NCBI RefSeq assembly: GCF_900167935.1
Contig: NZ_FUYL01000001.1
Span: forward strand, 248,001-312,000
Source: Maribacter arcticus
Lineage (GTDB): Bacteria > Bacteroidota > Bacteroidia > Flavobacteriales > Flavobacteriaceae
Direction of reading: 5' to 3'
DNA: 64,000 nt
The position numbers and the translations under genes are program-made. Numbering within the stretch: position 1 is the first letter of the stretch; each line of letters begins with the position of its first letter. Below are positions 8,952-18,878 of the stretch, piece after piece. The notes under the pieces are model-generated. The model did no database searches. It was not told the DNA's origin and was given only the letters and a program-made list of their open reading frames with translations.

Positions 8952-10451
8952 ATGTTGGAAAAGGAAATATGGTTTGTAACAGGCAGCCAAGATTTATATG
9001 GAGAAGAAACACTTAAACAGGTTGCGAAAGACTCTCAACAAATAGTTGAAGGATTTAACGCCTCAGACAATATACCCGTTAAGATAGTTTTTAAACCAAC
9101 CGTTAAATCTCCGACCGAAATTACAGATATCTGCCTGCAGGCAAGTTCTACTAAAAACTGTATCGGTATCGTTACATGGATGCATACATTTTCACCTGCC
9201 AAAATGTGGATAAAAGGGTTGAGTGTATTGAACAAACCTTTATGTCATTTACATACACAGTTTAACGCTGAGGTGCCATGGGAAACCATTGATATGGATT
9301 TTATGAACCTAAATCAATCGGCACATGGTGATCGCGAATTTGGTCATATGATGACCCGCATGCGTAAGAATAGAAAGATTATTGTTGGGCATTGGCAAGA
9401 AGATAGAATACAAAAGAAACTTGGTAACTGGGCACGTGTAGCCATGGGTTGGAATGAATTTCAGAATCTTACCGTTGCACGAATAGGTGACAACATGAGA
9501 GAAGTTTCGGTAACCGATGGTGACAAGGTTGAAGCACAGTTACGATTCGGTTTTTCTGTGAATGGCTACGATTCTTCAGATGTGGTTAAACATATGAATA
9601 TACTTACCGAAGACGAGGTAGAAGCTTTAATGAAGGAGTATGAAGAGAGTTATGAGTTAAGTGATAAACTGAAACCTGGAGGTGCACAACGGCAATCATT
9701 GATTGATGCGGCAAAAATAGAATTAGGACTTAGGGGATTTTTAGAAGAAGGTGGCTTTAAAGCGTTTACCGATACGTTTGAAAATCTTGGTGAGTTAAAA
9801 CAATTACCAGGTATTGCCACGCAACGTTTAATGGCTGATGGGTATGGTTTTGGTGCTGAAGGAGATTGGAAAACATCCGCCTTGTTGCGGGCTTTAAAAG
9901 TAATGGCCACAGGGTTGAATGGTGGTACATCCTTTATGGAAGATTACACCTATCATTTTACACCGCAGAAGGCTTATGTATTGGGCTCGCATATGTTAGA
10001 AATTTGTCCATCCATCGCAGATGCAAAACCAAGTTGTGAAGTACATCCGTTAGGAATAGGTGGAAAAGAAGATCCTGTACGTTTGGTTTTTAATTCACCT
10101 GCAGGTCCTGCAATCAATGTTTCTCTGGTAGATTTAGGTAATCGTTTTAGGTTAGTGGTCAATGAAGTAGAGGCTGTAGAGCCAATGGGTAAATTGCCTA
10201 ATTTGCCAGTTGCTAGGGTGATTTGGGATGCGAAACCAGACTTAGAGATTGCCGCTACATCTTGGATTTTAGCAGGTGGGGCCCATCATACGGTTTATTC
10301 CCAGGCGCTGACTACTGAATTTATCGAAGATTTTGCAGAAATGGCAGGTATTGAGCTGGTCGTTATTGATAAAAATACAACGATTCGAGAGTTTAAAAAT
10401 CAATTAAATGCCAATGAGGCATATTATCATTTATTCAAAAATAAATTATAA
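8952..10451 (+). CDS. araA: L-arabinose isomerase AraA
   Basis: A 499-residue isomerase converting L-arabinose to L-ribulose. The ATG at 8952 gives [17 protein letters not shown], the usual N-terminus; an upstream in-frame ATG at 8886 lies inside araD and is unlikely. Manganese-site residues are visible: Glu303 in GAEGDWKT, Glu330 in MEDYTYHF, His347 in GSHMLEICP and His445/446 in GAHHTVYS, matching the E. coli enzyme. Third gene of the araBDA block, 25 bases after araD. Confidence 0.96.
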   Translation: MLEKEIWFVTGSQDLYGEETLKQVAKDSQQIVEGFNASDNIPVKIVFKPTVKSPTEITDICLQASSTKNCIGIVTWMHTFSPAKMWIKGLSVLNKPLCHLHTQFNAEVPWETIDMDFMNLNQSAHGDREFGHMMTRMRKNRKIIVGHWQEDRIQKKLGNWARVAMGWNEFQNLTVARIGDNMREVSVTDGDKVEAQLRFGFSVNGYDSSDVVKHMNILTEDEVEALMKEYEESYELSDKLKPGGAQRQSLIDAAKIELGLRGFLEEGGFKAFTDTFENLGELKQLPGIATQRLMADGYGFGAEGDWKTSALLRALKVMATGLNGGTSFMEDYTYHFTPQKAYVLGSHMLEICPSIADAKPSCEVHPLGIGGKEDPVRLVFNSPAGPAINVSLVDLGNRFRLVVNEVEAVEPMGKLPNLPVARVIWDAKPDLEIAATSWILAGGAHHTVYSQALTTEFIEDFAEMAGIELVVIDKNTTIREFKNQLNANEAYYHLFKNKL

Positions 10452-10464
10452 CAATCCATATACT

Positions 10465-11649
10465 ATGAAACCATTCACCAAACTAGGTTATTCATTTGTG
10501 CTATTTGGCATTTTAATGTTTAACATAAACTGTAAAGAAAAAACCATGAAAAAAGATAGTGCAGAAATATCAGAAGTAATAACTAAGAGTATACGTGTTG
10601 AAAAGGGCGATTATGGAGTTACCCAGAACGGTGAGAAAGTGGATATTTTTACGATAACGAACAAAGATGGTATTGTCGTTAATATTATTACTTTCGGTGG
10701 ACGTATTACATCTTTAACAGCTGCAGACAAGAATGGCAAAATGGAAAATGTTGTTTTAGGTTTTGAGAATTTAGAACAATATGAAAAAGATAATCCATTT
10801 TTTGGAGCATTGGTAGGTCGTTACGGTAACAGAATAGCTAAAGGAAAATTTAGCCTGAATAATACTGATTACACGTTAGCCAAGAATAATGGTGAAAATA
10901 GTTTACACGGAGGGGTAAAGGGTTTTGATAAGGTTGTGTGGAAGGTATTAGAGGTAAATGAGGGTGATAAGGGGGTTTTAAAGCTTAGTTATTTAAGTAA
11001 GGATATGGAAGAAGGTTTTCCAGGTAACTTAACTACTATTGTAACCTATACATTGAATTCTGATAATAGTTTAGACGTCTTGTACGAAGCTACGACAGAT
11101 AAAACTACTGTCGTTAACCTTACGCAGCATTCATACTTTAATCTTTCTGGTGATTTTTCACAAACAATTCTGGATCACGAAGTAGAAATTGACGCTGATT
11201 CATACATTCCTGTAGATAGTGGGTTAATACCGACAGGAGATTTAGCAACTGTAGAAGGTACACCTTTCGATTTTAGGAAGGCCAAACTAGTAAGTCAAGA
11301 CATCAATGCAGACAATGAACAAATAGAACTAGGTGGTGGTTTTGACCATTGTTGGGTTCTAAACGACTATGAATCGGGTTACCGTTCAGTAGCCAAAGCA
11401 TATCATTCAGGTTCGGGCCGTACACTTGAAGTTTTTACCGATGAGCCAGGCATACAATTTTATTCTGGTAACTTTTTGGACGGAACACTGCCGGCACCAA
11501 ACGGTGGAACATACGCAAAGAGAAGCGGATTTTGTTTAGAAACACAACACTATCCAGATTCTCCAAACCAACCAAAATTTCCTTCTGTAACATTAGAGCT
11601 AGGAGATAAATATTCAACCAAAACTACCTTTAAGTTTTCTGCCAAATAA
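10465..11649 (+). CDS. Aldose 1-epimerase (GalM-like) lipoprotein
   Basis: About 394 residues. The ATG at 10465 starts a lipoprotein-like signal (MKPFTKLGYSF..., Cys in MFNINCKEK), and the frame's upstream start overlaps araA. The mature part is a galactose-mutarotase beta-sandwich: NRIAKGKFSL, HGGVKGFDKVVW, TQHSYFNLSG with the conserved His, PVDSGLIPTG, and a C-terminal PGIQFYSGN containing the region of the catalytic Glu. It would speed interconversion of arabinose anomers in the periplasm before uptake by the next gene's transporter. Aldose specificity is inferred from the operon. Confidence 0.9.
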   Translation: MKPFTKLGYSFVLFGILMFNINCKEKTMKKDSAEISEVITKSIRVEKGDYGVTQNGEKVDIFTITNKDGIVVNIITFGGRITSLTAADKNGKMENVVLGFENLEQYEKDNPFFGALVGRYGNRIAKGKFSLNNTDYTLAKNNGENSLHGGVKGFDKVVWKVLEVNEGDKGVLKLSYLSKDMEEGFPGNLTTIVTYTLNSDNSLDVLYEATTDKTTVVNLTQHSYFNLSGDFSQTILDHEVEIDADSYIPVDSGLIPTGDLATVEGTPFDFRKAKLVSQDINADNEQIELGGGFDHCWVLNDYESGYRSVAKAYHSGSGRTLEVFTDEPGIQFYSGNFLDGTLPAPNGGTYAKRSGFCLETQHYPDSPNQPKFPSVTLELGDKYSTKTTFKFSAK

Positions 11650-11658
11650 ACCATTAGC

Positions 11659-13278
11659 ATGCAACAATTAGACAATTTAGACTGGATTAGTATTTCGCTT
11701 TATTTTTTATTACTTATCGGAATAGCTGTGTGGGTTATCCGAAAAAAAGAAGACAACACAGAAGATTATTTTTTGGCCGGAAGAAATATCGGTTGGTTCG
11801 TGGTGGGTGCCTCAATATTTGCATCAAACATTGGTTCGGAGCATGTAGTTGGTTTAGCAGGTACGGGTGCAAGTAATAAACTTCCCTTGCTTATTTATGA
11901 AATACATGCTTGGGTAGTATTGATGTTAGGCTGGGTATTTCTCCCTTTTTATGCACGTAGCGGCGTTTTTACAATGCCAGAATTTTTAGAGAAACGTTTT
12001 GATGCAAGATCTAGATGGGTATTGTCCATATTTTCAATTGTTGCTTATGTACTTACTAAAATTTCTGTAACTATTTACGCTGGTGGTGTTGTAGTTTCTG
12101 CCTTGTTAGGAATTGATTTTTGGACAGGTGCGATTGCTACTGTGGTATTAACTGGGATTTATACTGTTTTAGGCGGTATGCGTGCTGTAGTATATACAGA
12201 AACCCTTCAGGCAATTCTTTTAGTTGTTGGCGCTGCAGTTTTAACATTTATCGGTTTAGATAAAGTTGGGGGATGGGGAAGTATGGTAGATACCCTAGGA
12301 CCTGAATATTTTAATATGTGGCGACCGGCTACGGATCCAGATTTTCCTTGGCCATCGCTTTTCATCACTAGTACTATAGTTGGTATTTGGTATTGGTGTA
12401 CGGACCAATACATTGTGCAAAGAACCTTAACTGCTAGAAACATTAAAGAGGGTAGGCGGGGTACTATTTTTGGAGCTTTATTAAAACTTTTACCAGTCTT
12501 TTTATTTTTGATTCCTGGGGTTATAGCGTTGACGTTAAAAATGCGAGGTGAATTACATTGGGATAATGCAGATGAGGCGTTCCCAGTTTTGATGAGTAAT
12601 TTATTGCCTTCAGGTTTAAGGGGTCTTGTTGCTGCGGGATTATTAGCAGCTCTTATGAGTTCATTGGCTTCGGTATTTAACTCATGTTCTACATTATTTA
12701 CGGTAGATGTATATAAAAAATTAAGACCTAATGCACCAGAGAAGAAATTGGTGAGAACCGGACAAATCGCAACTGTTTTCGTTGTTATCATTGGTATTAT
12801 TTGGATTCCGATTATGGCAAATATATCAGGTGTATTGTATGAATATTTACAGAGTGTACAATCATATATAGCACCTCCTATTACCGCTGTATTCTTACTA
12901 GGTATATTCTATAAACGTATAAATGCTACAGGCGCATTTTACACACTAGTCATGGGTATTGTAGTTGCTTTCTTAAGGATAACATTAGAATTGGTAAAAC
13001 ATAATCTAGATGCCGATGGTGTGTTATTTTATCTAGGAGATATGAACTTCTTGACTTTTGGTGCTTGGTTCTTCTTGTTTTGTTTAATTTTTATGGTAGT
13101 CGTTAGTTTATTGACAAAAGCACCAGACAAGGAACAAATTGTCAACCTTACTTTTGGCACTATAACCGAAGAAGAAAAGAAGAGGAATAAAAGTAGTTAT
13201 AACTGGGTAGATGTAACTGTATCTATTATAATCATTCTAATTGTTATAGGTATTATGATATTTTTCAACGGTAAGTAA
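11659..13278 (+). CDS. SSS-family sodium/sugar symporter, probably L-arabinose
   Basis: A 539-residue polytopic membrane protein of the solute:sodium symporter family, with about 14 hydrophobic segments. SSS signatures seen: EDYFLAGRNIGWFVVGASIFASNIGSEH, and GLRGLVAAGLLAALMSSLASVFNSCSTLFTVDVYK in pieces across residues about 315-355. It lies 9 bases after the epimerase and is the last gene before a strong terminator, so it most likely imports L-arabinose. Glucose/galactose or myo-inositol transport are alternatives based on family alone. Confidence 0.88.
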   Translation: MQQLDNLDWISISLYFLLLIGIAVWVIRKKEDNTEDYFLAGRNIGWFVVGASIFASNIGSEHVVGLAGTGASNKLPLLIYEIHAWVVLMLGWVFLPFYARSGVFTMPEFLEKRFDARSRWVLSIFSIVAYVLTKISVTIYAGGVVVSALLGIDFWTGAIATVVLTGIYTVLGGMRAVVYTETLQAILLVVGAAVLTFIGLDKVGGWGSMVDTLGPEYFNMWRPATDPDFPWPSLFITSTIVGIWYWCTDQYIVQRTLTARNIKEGRRGTIFGALLKLLPVFLFLIPGVIALTLKMRGELHWDNADEAFPVLMSNLLPSGLRGLVAAGLLAALMSSLASVFNSCSTLFTVDVYKKLRPNAPEKKLVRTGQIATVFVVIIGIIWIPIMANISGVLYEYLQSVQSYIAPPITAVFLLGIFYKRINATGAFYTLVMGIVVAFLRITLELVKHNLDADGVLFYLGDMNFLTFGAWFFLFCLIFMVVVSLLTKAPDKEQIVNLTFGTITEEEKKRNKSSYNWVDVTVSIIIILIVIGIMIFFNGK

Positions 13279-13295
13279 TATCATTTTTAAATAGT

Positions 13296-13346
13296 AAAAA
13301 AGTTGATAGCGCTCTCTTAATTTGAGAGAGCGCTATCAACTTTTTT
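13296..13346 (+). terminator. Strong Rho-independent terminator of the arabinose operon
   Basis: A 22-base perfect stem (left arm 13296-13317, right arm 13325-13346, core GTTGATAGCGCTCTC) with a short AT loop, ending in a TTTTTTATTTT run. It begins 18 bases after the symporter stop. The A-run on the left makes it potentially bidirectional. Confidence 0.93.
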
Positions 13347-13444
13347 ATTTTAGATAATGCCAAATATCGTGTGTCACAATTTTTAGTTATAGCGATAATC
13401 GATACTAGTTTTCTTAGCTATTTTTAGGGTACTAAAAAAGAATC

Positions 13445-14263
13445 ATGCAAAAACCAAATAAAAGATTAGAAAGACAGACTTGTATCGTTACTGGGTCTAG
13501 TGACGGTATTGGTGAAGCGGTAGCAAAGGCAATGGCCATGGAAGGTGCCAATTTGGTAATTAACTATCATAACAGTAAGGAGGAGGCAGAGGGAGTTGCA
13601 CATTGGATATCCTCTAATTCTAATTGCGGTAATGCTATTGTAGTTAAGTGTGATGTTAGTAAGGAAGATGAGGTTAAATCTATGTTTAAAAAGGGAATAG
13701 CTGAATTTGGCACTGTGGATGTCTGTGTGGCAAATGCAGGTTTGCAATTAGACCATCCACTACATGAAATGCCATTAAAAGATTGGCAACGGGTTATAGA
13801 CGTAAACTTAACCGGACAGTTTCTTTGTGCTAAAGAGGCAATTATCGAATTTAAAAGGCGTGGAATGCGACCAGAAGTTTCAAAGTCCTTAGGAAAGATT
13901 ATTCATATGAGTTCTGTTCATGAGGTTATACCTTGGGCAGGTCATGCAAACTATGCGGCTTCTAAAGGAGGATTGGTAATGTTGATGCAAACCATTTGTC
14001 AAGAATACGGTCCAGATAAAATAAGATGTAACTCAATTGCGCCAGGAGCTATCAAAACAGCTATTAATAAAGATGTTTGGAGTACAAAAGAGGGTAGGGT
14101 AGGTATGTTAAGATTGATACCTTACAAGCAAATTGGAGTACCAGATGATATAGGTAGTGTAGCCAGTTGGTTGGCATCAGATGAATCTGAATATATAAAT
14201 GGAACGACTATTTTTGTTGATGGTGGCATGACCTGTTACCCGGGTTTTACTGCAAATGGATAA
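13445..14263 (+). CDS. SDR-family oxidoreductase (glucose 1-dehydrogenase-like)
   Basis: A 272-residue classical short-chain dehydrogenase. The cofactor motif is TGSSDGIGEAVA (residues about 16-27), followed by NAGL, then the catalytic Ser in IHMSSVHE and Tyr/Lys in NYAASKGG. The C-terminal FVDGGMTCYP is typical of the glucose 1-dehydrogenase subgroup. It stands alone between two terminators, so the sequence offers no pathway. Substrate unknown: sugar or polyol oxidation is likely. Confidence 0.85.
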   Translation: MQKPNKRLERQTCIVTGSSDGIGEAVAKAMAMEGANLVINYHNSKEEAEGVAHWISSNSNCGNAIVVKCDVSKEDEVKSMFKKGIAEFGTVDVCVANAGLQLDHPLHEMPLKDWQRVIDVNLTGQFLCAKEAIIEFKRRGMRPEVSKSLGKIIHMSSVHEVIPWAGHANYAASKGGLVMLMQTICQEYGPDKIRCNSIAPGAIKTAINKDVWSTKEGRVGMLRLIPYKQIGVPDDIGSVASWLASDESEYINGTTIFVDGGMTCYPGFTANG

Positions 14264-14268
14264 AATAG

Positions 14269-14308
14269 AAATAAAGAAAGCCGCCTATTTAGGTGGCTTT
14301 CTTTATTT
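14269..14308. terminator. Bidirectional terminator between SDR and SYLF genes
   Basis: An 18-base stem (AAATAAAGAAAGCCGCCT against AGGTGGCTTTCTTTATTT, one G-U pair) with a 4-base loop between two convergent genes. A- and T-runs flank it on both sides, so it can stop transcription in either direction. Confidence 0.88.
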
Positions 14309-14321
14309 CATTTTATATGTA

Positions 14322-14858
14322 TTAATTCATCATCGGCTTATAAGCGAACTTTTGACCCCCAACTGATGCATCTGCCATTAGCCCTGCTTTTGGTAGTGCA
14401 AAAACTGCAACGCCATCTCTATATTTAGCATTTACTGAAATGCCAGATTTTAATGCAACTGCTGAGGCCTCAGCTGAAAATTCAAAATCGCCTTTTTTAA
14501 ATTCTGCTAAGTCAGCTTCTGTTTCAAAGAATATAATTTCAGTAATTGCTTGTCCTCCAGCTTGTAATCCTACACTTAATTTTTTTAAATCGGCCATACC
14601 TATAATAATTCCGTTTTCATAAACAACTCCATTTCCTGAAGCACCGCCAATAATGAAACCACCTTTACCAACATTAGGAAATACGACATATCCGGCTGAG
14701 TTCGTAAAAAACTGGTCTAAACCTACTTCCATTTTCATTAGTTTGTCTTTAGCTTTATTTGCATCTTTAATTATCTTTTGGTCTTTGTTGCTTTGTGCAT
14801 TAAGACCAATGGCTAAAAATAGCAGTGTAGTAAACGTAATTGATTTTAAGATTTTCAT
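14322..14858 (-). CDS. Secreted SYLF-domain (Ysc84/DUF500-like) lipid-binding protein
   Basis: About 178 residues from the ATG at 14858, which starts a normal signal peptide ending near GLNAQ; the longer frame to 14897 adds a charged tail before it. The mature protein has the SYLF features: FTNSAGYVVFPNVGKGGFIIGG, GNGVVYENG, ADLKKLSVGLQAGGQ and FALPKAGLMADASVGGQKF. The family is linked with phosphoinositide or membrane binding in eukaryotes; its bacterial job is unclear. It is monocistronic and unrelated to neighbouring sugar genes. Confidence 0.85.
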   Translation of the reverse strand: MKILKSITFTTLLFLAIGLNAQSNKDQKIIKDANKAKDKLMKMEVGLDQFFTNSAGYVVFPNVGKGGFIIGGASGNGVVYENGIIIGMADLKKLSVGLQAGGQAITEIIFFETEADLAEFKKGDFEFSAEASAVALKSGISVNAKYRDGVAVFALPKAGLMADASVGGQKFAYKPMMN

Positions 14859-15124
14859 GTGTTCTATTTTTAAATTATCTCTTTTTTTAACTGTCACTGC
14901 AAATATAGAAACGACATAGTACCTAACTTATCTTTTTTAAGATAAAATTTAATGCAATTTTATTTTAAGGAACTGTTAATCAGTTAATTAAAAGTTAATA
15001 TTTAGTTAATCTTTAACGTCAGAACAGTTTTTGACTAAAATATCAATTTATTATTTTTTCTTAAAAATTGGTTAATTAAGTTTTTTTTATTTATATTTCT
15101 ACTGTAAACCAGACACTTACCGGT

Positions 15125-15316
15125 ATGAGCAATAGAGAAAATTTCTTCGATTCGAAAATGATTGTGAATATAATGTTAGCATTAACACTAGTGTTGTCTG
15201 CTATTTATTACCTAAACTATTCTGATGAGATACATGATGAGGTGACTACGGTAATAGTAAACTCTTTGAATGATGTAAATAATAGTTTAGCTGAGCAGGA
15301 ATCTGCTCGAAAATAA
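15125..15316 (+). CDS. Small single-pass membrane protein, unknown
   Basis: A 63-residue frame with an ATG at 15125, a hydrophobic segment at about residues 13-28 (IVNIMLALTLVLSAIYY) and an acidic, Asn-rich tail (HDEVTTVIVNSLNDVNNSL). It is followed by a convincing hairpin and T-run at 15342-15375, which suggests a genuinely transcribed unit. I do not recognise a family. Confidence 0.55.
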   Translation: MSNRENFFDSKMIVNIMLALTLVLSAIYYLNYSDEIHDEVTTVIVNSLNDVNNSLAEQESARK

Positions 15317-15341
15317 AAAAAATTTCTGACCATAACTATAT

Positions 15342-15375
15342 GCTACCGGTACTATGTATTCGGTGGCTTTTTTTT
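15342..15375 (+). terminator. Terminator after the small membrane protein
   Basis: Stem GCTACCG against CGGTGGC (one wobble pair) with a 12-base loop, followed by TTTTTTTT. It starts 26 bases after the small gene's stop and 18 bases from the end of the convergent permease gene. Confidence 0.75.
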
Positions 15376-15392
15376 GACCAGTAAGGAATAAT

Positions 15393-16223
15393 TTATCGTC
15401 TGCCAACTATAATATTGGCCACCAAGGCAGCGATAATCATTAGAATTCCCATTAGGCTCCAAAGTGAGTATACATCTCCAAACCAACTAACACCGATCAC
15501 TATGGTAAATATCACTTCAATATATTTTAGGGGTGCCACCAAGTTTGTTTTGGCAATTTGAAAAGCTTTGGTCATGAACACTTGACCGAAGAAGCCGAAT
15601 ATTCCCAGGCTTAGTAGTTCTAACCAATCAAATCCTTTGGGTTGTATCCAGCCATTAATACTTAAAATACCCCCAATAAGAGTTCCTATAAACATGAAAT
15701 AATTAACAATGACCAAAGGATGGTCGCTATTGCCTATTTTACGAATAAGAACATAAACTAATCCGCTGAAGACTGAAGCAGCTAAAACCAATAACAAGCC
15801 CGTTGTATTCAGCTCTTGGTCAAATCCTTTTAAAACTAGTACTCCACTAAATGCTAATAAAAAAAGAAACCATTGAATAGTTTTTAGTTTCTCATTTAGT
15901 AATATAATAGCAAAAACAGCAGCATATATAGGCGCTAGGTATCTTAGTGATACGGCTGTGCCTACAGGTAAGTATTGCAACGACATAAAAAAGAGACTCA
16001 TGGCGGTTAATCCTGCCAAAGCTCTTAAAATCATTAATCTTCTACTATTACCTAAAATGGGTATTCCTTTTATTAAAATATAGGTAGTTCCTAAAAACAA
16101 TGAGCCAGCCGTTCTGAAAAAAACAATTTCAAAGGTCGGAAAATGACTAAGGTATTTTACAAACGAATTCATTAAACTAAATGAAAACGTACTTATAATC
16201 ATGTAAAGGATTGCTTTCTTCAC
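15393..16223 (-). CDS. EamA/DMT-family permease
   Basis: A 276-residue polytopic protein with about ten hydrophobic segments arranged as two EamA repeats, the usual size of drug/metabolite transporters (RhaT/YdcZ-like class). The N-terminal MIISTFSFSLMNSFVKYL and the TAVSLRYLAPIYAAVFAI segment are typical. Substrate cannot be inferred. It is transcribed alone, convergent with the small membrane protein gene. Confidence 0.85.
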   Translation of the reverse strand: MKKAILYMIISTFSFSLMNSFVKYLSHFPTFEIVFFRTAGSLFLGTTYILIKGIPILGNSRRLMILRALAGLTAMSLFFMSLQYLPVGTAVSLRYLAPIYAAVFAIILLNEKLKTIQWFLFLLAFSGVLVLKGFDQELNTTGLLLVLAASVFSGLVYVLIRKIGNSDHPLVIVNYFMFIGTLIGGILSINGWIQPKGFDWLELLSLGIFGFFGQVFMTKAFQIAKTNLVAPLKYIEVIFTIVIGVSWFGDVYSLWSLMGILMIIAALVANIIVGRR

Positions 16224-16668
16224 TGTCTATGGTAATAGTGAACAAAGTTACAGGTGTAGGGAAGAAATAAACTAATCTAAACTAGAAAATAGAACAATAG
16301 GAATAACTTTTATCATACCGATAATTTTATAGGGTAATATGTTACGGTTCAATGATTTTAATGAAGGAATTCAGGTAAAAAATGGGAATCCAATTTTTAT
16401 AAAGACTATAATTCACGAGTTCATTTTAAGAAATCCCTTAACTTGGCATAGCAAAGTGAAATAGTGAAAAAAGTTACATGTTTTATTACTTAAGACGCTG
16501 TAGAATTTCATGTTATAGATAATGTATTAGAGCGATTTTAATGCTCTACATAAATTACATTAAAGTAAAATCAAAACAAGATAATTCACTTTTATTAGAA
16601 AAATATAATAGCAGAGTAATTAAAAATAATCACGAATTATATCCTTTAGAAAAAAGCAAAATAAAAAT
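16224..16668. other. Intergenic region upstream of uxuB-type gene, with an inverted repeat
   Basis: About 445 AT-rich bases without a plausible gene. An inverted repeat AGAGC-N9-GCTCT at 16529-16547, about 120 bases before the mannonate oxidoreductase start, may be an operator for the uronate genes. Nothing else stood out. Confidence 0.35.
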
Positions 16669-17487
16669 ATGAATGAGTTATTATCTTTAAAAAACAGGAA
16701 TTACGCATTATCTGGAGGTACTGGTACTCTAGGTGGTTCAATTGCTGAATACCTTGTTAGAAATGGGGCAAACGTATTATTACTTGGTAGGTCAGAAGAT
16801 AAATTAAAGACTAAGCAAGATGAATTGAATACCATAGTAACCAACAGCACCCATATTTTCAAGGTAGATGTTATGAATGAGGGGCAACTTACTGCATTAA
16901 GGAAAGAAATAAAAAAGAAATTTAAACATTTAGACGGACTCGTAAACCTTGCTGGTGGTAACATACCTGGGGCAACATTGAAACCTGATCAGACTGTTCA
17001 AGATATAGCAATGGGCGATACGCAAAAAGTAGTCGATATTAATTTGTTTGGAACTGTGATTCCAACAATTATATTGAGCCAATTAATGGTAGAACAGGGT
17101 TACGGTTCTATAATAAATATTTCTTCAATGGCTGCTAAGCAAAGTATTTCTAGGGTATTGGGATATTCAATGGCAAAAGGAGCTATAGATATTTTTACAA
17201 AATGGATGGCTAATGAATTAGCCTCTAAACACGGAGATAAAATAAGAGTGAATGCAATTGCACCGGGTTTTTTTATTGGTAACCAAAACAGAAGATTGTT
17301 AACTAATGAAGACGGTACTTATACTGAAAGAGGTAACAGTATAATAAAAAATACACCAATGGGTCGTTTTGGTGATGCTTCTGAACTTAATGGTATGGTG
17401 CACTATTTGTTAAGTGACGCTTCTAGTTTTGTTACAGGTAGTATTTACGATGTTGATGGTGGTTTTAGTTCATTTTCAGGCGTATAA
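16669..17487 (+). CDS. uxuB: SDR-type D-mannonate oxidoreductase (fructuronate reductase)
   Basis: A 272-residue short-chain dehydrogenase predicted to reduce D-fructuronate to D-mannonate. Nucleotide-binding motif SGGTGTLGGSIAEYL (about residues 15-29), the LAGGN variant of NNAG, catalytic Ser in IINISSMAA and YSMAK for Tyr-xxx-Lys. The insert GNIPGATLKPDQTVQDI and the end APGFFIGNQNRRLL are features of the SDR mannonate oxidoreductases paired with UxuA in Bacteroidota and Bacillus. The mannonate dehydratase gene follows 111 bases downstream, which supports the call. It is unrelated in fold to the long-chain E. coli UxuB. Confidence 0.85.
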   Translation: MNELLSLKNRNYALSGGTGTLGGSIAEYLVRNGANVLLLGRSEDKLKTKQDELNTIVTNSTHIFKVDVMNEGQLTALRKEIKKKFKHLDGLVNLAGGNIPGATLKPDQTVQDIAMGDTQKVVDINLFGTVIPTIILSQLMVEQGYGSIINISSMAAKQSISRVLGYSMAKGAIDIFTKWMANELASKHGDKIRVNAIAPGFFIGNQNRRLLTNEDGTYTERGNSIIKNTPMGRFGDASELNGMVHYLLSDASSFVTGSIYDVDGGFSSFSGV

Positions 17488-17598
17488 CCGAAGCCTTTGT
17501 TTCAAGATAATTATGCGGTTTTAATGCTTTGTAATCGGTTGTTTTAAGAATTTATAAAAGTATTATCCGTTAGAATTATTTATAAGTAAGTAAAAAGT

Positions 17599-18795
17599 AT
17601 GGATTATTTAAAGAAAACCTTTCGTTGGTTCGGACCTGAATTTGGAGTTGCTCTAGCTGACATACGTCAGTTGGGAGTAGAAGGCATTGTAGCGGCATGC
17701 CAACAAGTGCCCCTTGGCGAAGTTTGGCCAATACAGACAATCGCAGCACTTAAATCTGAGATTGAAAAACACGGCATGGAATGGTCGGTTGTAGAAAGTG
17801 TGAATATTCATACGGCTATTAAATACGGACTTCCAGAAAGAGACCTTTATATAGCCAATTATATTCAGACACTTAAGAATCTTGCCGAAAATGGCATTTA
17901 CAATGTATGTTATAATTTCATGCAATTGATAGATTGGACACGTACCGATTTAGATTTTATTTTGCCAACAGGTGCTTCGGCCCTACGATATAGTCCGGTT
18001 TCAGCGGCAGCTTTTGATTTATTTATTTTAGAGCGTGAAAATGCTAAACAATCATACACAACAGAGCTGTATGAAAAAGCAAAAGCACATTTCGATAGTT
18101 TAAACGATGTAAACAGAAAAAAGTTAGAAGAATCTATTTTAGCGGGTATGCCCGGTACGAAAAAATTGATAGCATTAGATACTTTTAAAAAGAACCTTGC
18201 TACAGTACTTAAAATAGATAAAGAACAGTTGCAGGCGAATCTGTCTTATTTTTTAAATGCTATAATGCCAGAAGCTGAAAAATTAGGTGTTCGTATGGCT
18301 GTTCATCCTGATGACCCACCGTTTTCGGTATTTGGTGTGCCCAGAATTGTTTCTAACTATCAGGAGATAAAATTTCTGTTAGAGTGCTGTCCATCACCGA
18401 GTAACGGATTAACGTTTTGTTCAGGTTCTTTAGGTGCATCTGCAAATAATGATTTAGTGAAAATCATTGAAGATTTCGGTGATAAGATTCACTTTGTCCA
18501 TTTAAGAAATGTCACGCTAGAAGAAGATGGTAGTTTTTATGAAGCCGATCATCTTCATGGTTCTGTACCTATTGAAAAAGTAATGAAAGCTATTATTAAA
18601 CAACAACAAAAAAGGTATAGCAATGGTATTGGTGTTGTTAGTATTCCTATGAGACCAGATCATGGTCATGTTTTATTAGATGATAAAAAGCGTCAAAATG
18701 AGTTTTATTCTGGTTACTCTTTAATTGGTAGAGCGATGGGTCTTGCGCAATTAACTGGTTTAGAAAGAGGTATTAGAGAAAGTCTTCAAGTTTAA
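17599..18795 (+). CDS. uxuA: Mannonate dehydratase UxuA (copy 1)
   Basis: A 398-residue TIM-barrel metalloenzyme dehydrating D-mannonate to 2-keto-3-deoxy-D-gluconate. Family motifs: FRWFGPEFG at the N-terminus, CYNFMQLIDWTRTDLDF, AVHPDDPPFSVFGVPRIVS with metal-site His, NGLTFCSGSLGA with the conserved Cys, HFVHLRN and MRPDHGHVLLDD. Length equals E. coli UxuA (394). It follows uxuB and completes fructuronate to ketodeoxygluconate. The ketodeoxygluconate kinase and aldolase are not in this window. A second, more E. coli-like paralogue lies at 22373-23557. Confidence 0.95.
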   Translation: MDYLKKTFRWFGPEFGVALADIRQLGVEGIVAACQQVPLGEVWPIQTIAALKSEIEKHGMEWSVVESVNIHTAIKYGLPERDLYIANYIQTLKNLAENGIYNVCYNFMQLIDWTRTDLDFILPTGASALRYSPVSAAAFDLFILERENAKQSYTTELYEKAKAHFDSLNDVNRKKLEESILAGMPGTKKLIALDTFKKNLATVLKIDKEQLQANLSYFLNAIMPEAEKLGVRMAVHPDDPPFSVFGVPRIVSNYQEIKFLLECCPSPSNGLTFCSGSLGASANNDLVKIIEDFGDKIHFVHLRNVTLEEDGSFYEADHLHGSVPIEKVMKAIIKQQQKRYSNGIGVVSIPMRPDHGHVLLDDKKRQNEFYSGYSLIGRAMGLAQLTGLERGIRESLQV

Positions 18796-18814
18796 ATTCC
18801 CAGCTTATTTAGGG

Positions 18815-18837
18815 TAAAGAAGCGATATGCTTCTTTA
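18815..18837 (+). terminator. Hairpin after uxuA copy 1
   Basis: TAAAGAAGC-GATAT-GCTTCTTTA, a perfect 9-base stem with 5-base loop starting 20 bases after the uxuA stop. The downstream tract is AT-rich but not a clean T-run, so it may be a weak terminator that allows read-through into the heme-protein gene. Confidence 0.5.
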
Positions 18838-18878
18838 TATTAAGATTATTTTATTTTATCGAAAATTAATTATTGTTC

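Noticed and set aside
12207-12791. 194-codon open frame antisense to the SSS symporter
   Set aside because: It mirrors a strongly supported transporter gene, and its product resembles no family; a shadow frame.
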